A stretch of DNA of 24,424 nucleotides from positions 1-24,424 of the forward strand of contig JAXJSH010000078.1 in the NCBI GenBank assembly GCA_036310185.1, written 5' to 3'. The notes under the pieces were generated by a model that saw only the letters and a program-made list of their open reading frames with translations, did not search any database and was not told where the DNA came from. Positions 20,958 through 24,424 of the stretch are shown here, piece by piece. Position 1 is the stretch's first letter. Each line of letters opens with the position of its first letter. Origin of the DNA: JALENY01 sp036310185 (GTDB taxonomy: Bacteria > Bacillota > Clostridia > Lachnospirales > Lachnospiraceae). A program made the translations under genes and the position numbers.

Positions 20958-23213
20958 ATGAGAAAGAATCGTATTTACAAATCAGCGCTCTGCCTGATTC
21001 TTACCTTGGCCATGCTTGGTTCCAATATTATGGTATATGCGTCAGAAGACGTGAAAATAAGTACAGACGGACAGGCTTTGGAAGTTCAGGAAACAGATAC
21101 AGAAGAAACAGCGTCAGGGGAATCGGATGCTGTGACCGTGGAAGAAGACGCGGGTTCGGTACAGGCAGATATTTCTACAGCCACACTGTCTGCAGTGAGT
21201 GCGGAACAGACAGTCGTTATTCGAAATATCTTTTACGCAGTCGAGACTGGCGGAATGGTATACGGCAAATGCCGATATGATGATGTCACAGCAGCATATG
21301 CAAACAGCAGCAACGAGACCGCAATTACAATCGGTGCCGGTCAATGGTTCGCCACAGAGGCGAAAGACCTTCTGAATCTGATCCGTACAACGGACAAAAA
21401 TCTGTTTGCAGAACTGGATACAGCAGGTATCGCAGCGGATCTGGATAATGAAGACTGGAATTACTATCAGATCGATCCGGCTGGAGAAAAAGGAAAATGC
21501 ATTGCTGCAATTATCAGCTCGGATGTGGGAATCCAATGTCAGGATCAGATGATGGATGAACAGATCAGCTATTATCTGGAGACTGCTCAAAATGCAGGGG
21601 TTACAGAACTGGGCGGTCAGATCATGTATGCAGAAACCATGCACTGCGGAGGAAAGAGTGCTGCCAACCGTATCCTTGGACATACAGAACAGCCTTATAC
21701 GGCAGAAAATTATTACAAAGCGCTGACTACCACATGGCCGGAGGACGCGAACTTTAATTCACCGATCAGCGGTCCGGAAGGCTCTACATATTATAACAGA
21801 CATACAAAAATATATGGATGGGTGACACAGTACCTTGGTGAAGGCTCTTCTGAAAATGAGGGAAGCTCCAATGGAAATACGGGAACTTCCGGGGGAAATT
21901 CCAGCGGAAATACAAATGAATCATCCGGAAACCGAAAGAATTCCTGGATTAAGGTAGAATTGAATAATAAGCAGGCGCTGACTCTGGAGGGTTGGCTGAG
22001 CCAGTTCCCGGCCAGTGCACGTCAGACCGATCCCAAAGCCTATTGGGTAAAGACATCGGATGGCAGCTGGTATCTTTATGACAGCAATGACACTCAGTTA
22101 TACGGCTGGCAGTATGTAAAATTTAAATGGTATTATCTGAGCTGGGCTGATGGTAAAATGCTCTATGGCTGGCAGAAAATCGGCGGAGAGTGGTACTATT
22201 TTGGTACGAGCAGCGATGGAGCCATGAGTGTGGGCTGGAAAACCATAGACGGTGAGCTCTACTATTTTGGTGAGGCCGAAGACGGTGCCAGAAAGACCGG
22301 ATGGCAGAAAACCAACGGAAAAAAATATTATCTGGATCCGGAAACTGGAGCTGCGAAAAAAGAGTGGCAGAAAATTGATGGAAAATGGTACTATTTCTAT
22401 GAAGATGGTCATATGGCATCCAGTACCTACATCGACAATTACTATATAGGCGCCGATGGCGTATGGGTGCCGGAACTGGACCGAACACAGGATTTTACCA
22501 ATATAGCGGGCGGTCAGAAAACCATCAAGAATCTGCTGCAGAATGCATTGAAACCGGTGGGAAGTACCCTGTATATCTGGGGCGGTGGCCACGATACCGG
22601 TTCCGGCGGAGATGGTTGCCGATATGGTGTGAATCCCCAGTGGAAAGAATTTTACATGTCACAGGATGCATCCTATGATTATGAGGATTATCTTTACAGC
22701 TACGGAAATGGTCTGGATTGTTCCGGGTTTGTAGGCTGGGCCATTTACAATACGGTATACACGAAGAGCAATGTGTCCTGGTCCATTACTACTTCGACGG
22801 GTATAGCAAAGCTGTTTGCCCAGACAAAGGGATGGGGAACTCTGCTGCAGAGCCCGAGTACATTCAAACCGGGAGATGTGGTCAGCATGAGCGGACATAC
22901 CTATATTGTGATCGGTCAGTGTGATGACGGCAGTCTGGTGCTTGTTCATTCCACACCGCAGGCAGTTCAGATCAGCGGAACATGTACACCGTCGGGCGGA
23001 TGGAGCAGTGAAGCCAGAAGTCTGGCTCAGCTGTATATGGATCGTTATTATCCGGACTGGTATTTTACATCACAGGGCTGTGGAACAAATTATTTTACAA
23101 ATGTAACAGTAAACAGATGGTCTGTGGATGGCTCCGGTATTATGAGAGATCCAAACGGGTACCAGAATATGAGTGCAGAAGAAGTGCTTGCAGATCTGTT
23201 TTGTGAAAATTAA
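20958..23213 (+). CDS. Secreted modular cell-wall hydrolase with choline-binding-type repeats and NlpC/P60-like domain
   Basis: The 751-residue protein has a signal peptide (about 1-29, cut near VYASED) and an acidic Thr/Glu stretch (30-85). A globular domain follows at about 88-295 (VETGGMVYGKCRYDD ... AITIGAGQWFATEAKDLL ... MYAETMHCGG) that looks lysozyme-like but is not firmly identified. Next are a Gly/Ser/Asn linker (295-326), about five cell-wall-binding repeats (about 361-500, pattern GWQKIxGxWYYF) and a C-terminal NlpC/P60-like peptidase (about 520-751). The peptidase has Cys588 in GLDCSGF, His647 in SGHTYIVIG and likely His664. It should bind the wall and cut peptidoglycan. GGGGAGA (20944-20950) sets ATG 20958. 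A WalR-like array precedes the promoter and a terminator follows. Confidence 0.9.
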   Translation: MRKNRIYKSALCLILTLAMLGSNIMVYASEDVKISTDGQALEVQETDTEETASGESDAVTVEEDAGSVQADISTATLSAVSAEQTVVIRNIFYAVETGGMVYGKCRYDDVTAAYANSSNETAITIGAGQWFATEAKDLLNLIRTTDKNLFAELDTAGIAADLDNEDWNYYQIDPAGEKGKCIAAIISSDVGIQCQDQMMDEQISYYLETAQNAGVTELGGQIMYAETMHCGGKSAANRILGHTEQPYTAENYYKALTTTWPEDANFNSPISGPEGSTYYNRHTKIYGWVTQYLGEGSSENEGSSNGNTGTSGGNSSGNTNESSGNRKNSWIKVELNNKQALTLEGWLSQFPASARQTDPKAYWVKTSDGSWYLYDSNDTQLYGWQYVKFKWYYLSWADGKMLYGWQKIGGEWYYFGTSSDGAMSVGWKTIDGELYYFGEAEDGARKTGWQKTNGKKYYLDPETGAAKKEWQKIDGKWYYFYEDGHMASSTYIDNYYIGADGVWVPELDRTQDFTNIAGGQKTIKNLLQNALKPVGSTLYIWGGGHDTGSGGDGCRYGVNPQWKEFYMSQDASYDYEDYLYSYGNGLDCSGFVGWAIYNTVYTKSNVSWSITTSTGIAKLFAQTKGWGTLLQSPSTFKPGDVVSMSGHTYIVIGQCDDGSLVLVHSTPQAVQISGTCTPSGGWSSEARSLAQLYMDRYYPDWYFTSQGCGTNYFTNVTVNRWSVDGSGIMRDPNGYQNMSAEEVLADLFCEN

Positions 23214-23227
23214 AGATATGATTGCAG

Positions 23228-23254
23228 GGGAGTGGTGAAGGCCGCTCCCTTTTT
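23228..23254 (+). terminator. Terminator after the cell-wall hydrolase
   Basis: GGGAGTGG pairs with CCGCTCCC around TGAAGG (one G-T), followed by five T (23250-23254). A TATAAT at 23257-23262 directly after it may serve the next gene, though no -35 is visible. Confidence 0.9.
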
Positions 23255-23352
23255 GGTATAATCAATAACCGGTAAAATACGGATATGCCTTGAAATTGCA
23301 GGAAAAAAAGTATATGATTATTTTACGAATACAAAAGAAGAGGGAAAATTGT

Positions 23353-24396
23353 ATGAGAAAGAAATTGGCAGGCCTGTTTCTTGCAGGTGTCATGTTATTG
23401 AATTTGACTGCATGCGGGGAGGATCCAGATGCAACAAAATATGCATTGATTGTTAATACTCAGGCAGATCAGACATATACGGATCAGGCATGGGAAGGAA
23501 TCCAAAGATTTTCAGTGGAAAATGGTGTAAAATGCGCGCAATATAGAACAGAAGATACAGAAAGTGAAGCCGCTGTAGCTGCGATCGACCAGGCGGTAGA
23601 GGAAGGTGCGGAAGTTATTTTCTGCATGGGAGAAGAAATGTCGGTAGCTGTTTATGAAGCGCAGAAAGAGTATAAGAAAGTGAACTTTTTTCTGATGGAT
23701 GCAGAACCTCATAAAGAAAATTCAGAGGAACCATCCATTCGGGAAAATACGTGTGTTGTTTATATTGACGAAGTACAGCAGGGATTTTTAGCCGGATATT
23801 CTGCTGTGGCGGAAGGTGCGCGCAGCATAGGATTTATGGGCGGTGTGCAGGACGAGCACAGCGAAAAAATGCTTGCTGGATTTATACAGGGTGCAGAAAC
23901 GGCGGCCCGGGAAGCTGGTCTGACAGCAGGGTCGATTACGCTCAGACAGATGTTTACCGGTAAAGACAGAGTGTCACCGGTGTATATGTCAGATGCGATT
24001 GCGTGGTACAAGGCCGGGTGTGAGATAATCTTTGCTCCGGATCAGGAAGTTGCAGTATCGGCTGCAAAAGCGGCAGAGAATCAGAATAAAAAAATAATCT
24101 GTGATGGGGCTGACCAGATGGGAATTTCAGCCCAGGTACTGACCTGTACGACGAAAGATTATGCAGGATTTGTATACTATGCTTTGGGTATCTGTATGGA
24201 CGACTCGTTTGAAGGTAAAACTACGCTGGAGGTCGGTGCAAAAGAGAATGCAATCGGTCTGGTAATGGACAATACTTCATTTACCGCTTTTTCACAGGAT
24301 AAATACACGGAGGTGTACGCAAATCTGGCAAATGGAACTTATGCACCTGCGGATAAGGCGCCGGAAACAACAATCCTGACACTGGTGAATGAATAA
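23353..24396 (+). CDS. BMP/PnrA-like substrate-binding lipoprotein
   Basis: The 347-residue product has a lipoprotein signal peptide (lipobox LTAC, Cys21) and the Bmp/Med fold of ABC binding proteins for nucleosides or related ligands. Visible family pieces are the early strand KYALIVNT followed by a (T/D)-rich loop and QAWEGI, the middle AGYSAVAEGARSIGFMGG, and GCEIIFAPDQEVAVSAAKAAE with KKIICDGADQ. AGGGA at 23341-23345 supports ATG 23353 over the upstream in-frame TTG at 23290. The transporter ATPase and permeases usually follow such genes, but the window ends 28 nt after the stop. Ligand class is inferred from the family only. Confidence 0.85.
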   Translation: MRKKLAGLFLAGVMLLNLTACGEDPDATKYALIVNTQADQTYTDQAWEGIQRFSVENGVKCAQYRTEDTESEAAVAAIDQAVEEGAEVIFCMGEEMSVAVYEAQKEYKKVNFFLMDAEPHKENSEEPSIRENTCVVYIDEVQQGFLAGYSAVAEGARSIGFMGGVQDEHSEKMLAGFIQGAETAAREAGLTAGSITLRQMFTGKDRVSPVYMSDAIAWYKAGCEIIFAPDQEVAVSAAKAAENQNKKIICDGADQMGISAQVLTCTTKDYAGFVYYALGICMDDSFEGKTTLEVGAKENAIGLVMDNTSFTAFSQDKYTEVYANLANGTYAPADKAPETTILTLVNE

Positions 24397-24424
24397 GATA
24401 ACCAGATACAGAACACTTTCAGAC

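Noticed and set aside
21114..21683. 189-codon minus-strand frame opposite the wall hydrolase
   Set aside because: Shadow of a confident secreted protein; no start signals.
22072..22460. DNA tandem repeat in the wall hydrolase
   Set aside because: The repetition is at the protein level (wall-binding repeats) and is explained by the domain; DNA copies are well diverged.

Overview
The window looks like chromosomal DNA of a low-GC, Gram-positive anaerobe, most likely a Lachnospiraceae-type Clostridium (Blautia/Dorea/Roseburia-like; the genus cannot be fixed by eye). The support is indirect: AT-rich intergenic DNA, AGGAGG-type ribosome sites, sigma-A promoters, riboswitch-plus-terminator leaders, an EFR1-type ferredoxin, cell-wall-binding repeats and a stand-alone second-type RsmH. 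Every confident gene is on the + strand. I see no rRNA, tRNA, insertion sequence, prophage or CRISPR array.

Layout. (1) 1-1.8 kb: pckA (PEP carboxykinase), which looks highly expressed. (2) 1.8-4.3 kb: a MATE exporter overlapping a two-TM protein of unknown function. (3) 4.3-8.8 kb: a thiamine salvage operon, TPP riboswitch + terminator -> thiD-tenA-thiZ-thiX-thiY. ThiXYZ imports a pyrimidine (thiamine breakdown) precursor, TenA hydrolyses the amino-pyrimidine to HMP and ThiD phosphorylates it. A decaying 32/33-bp tandem repeat sits just before thiY. (4) 8.8-12.3 kb: an intergenic region with a pair of 45-nt repeats, then a FAD/Rieske oxidoreductase, a cytoplasmic parvulin and an EFR1 ferredoxin. 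(5) 12.3-15.4 kb: a palindrome, a strong promoter and a yybP-ykoY (Mn2+) riboswitch with terminator lead into a 143-aa protein of unknown function built from two copies of a 39-residue unit. hflK-hflC follow from their own promoter and end at an elaborate terminator. (6) 15.4-18.8 kb: envelope genes, plsC, a DUF368 (PopT-like undecaprenyl-phosphate transporter) and a second MATE exporter. (7) 18.8-20.8 kb: an RsmH-family rRNA methyltransferase and a PflX-like radical SAM protein. (8) 20.8-24.4 kb: a secreted modular peptidoglycan hydrolase whose promoter is preceded by three 11-bp-phased WalR-like hexamers, then a BMP-family lipoprotein.

Most of the window is ordinary housekeeping. The best candidates for something undescribed are the Mn2+-riboswitch-controlled duplicated protein at 12.4-13.1 kb, the repeated translation-initiation region in front of thiY, the phased WalR-like array at 20.86 kb and the paired 45-nt repeats at 8.9 kb. 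All calls come from reading the sequence; no database search was possible.
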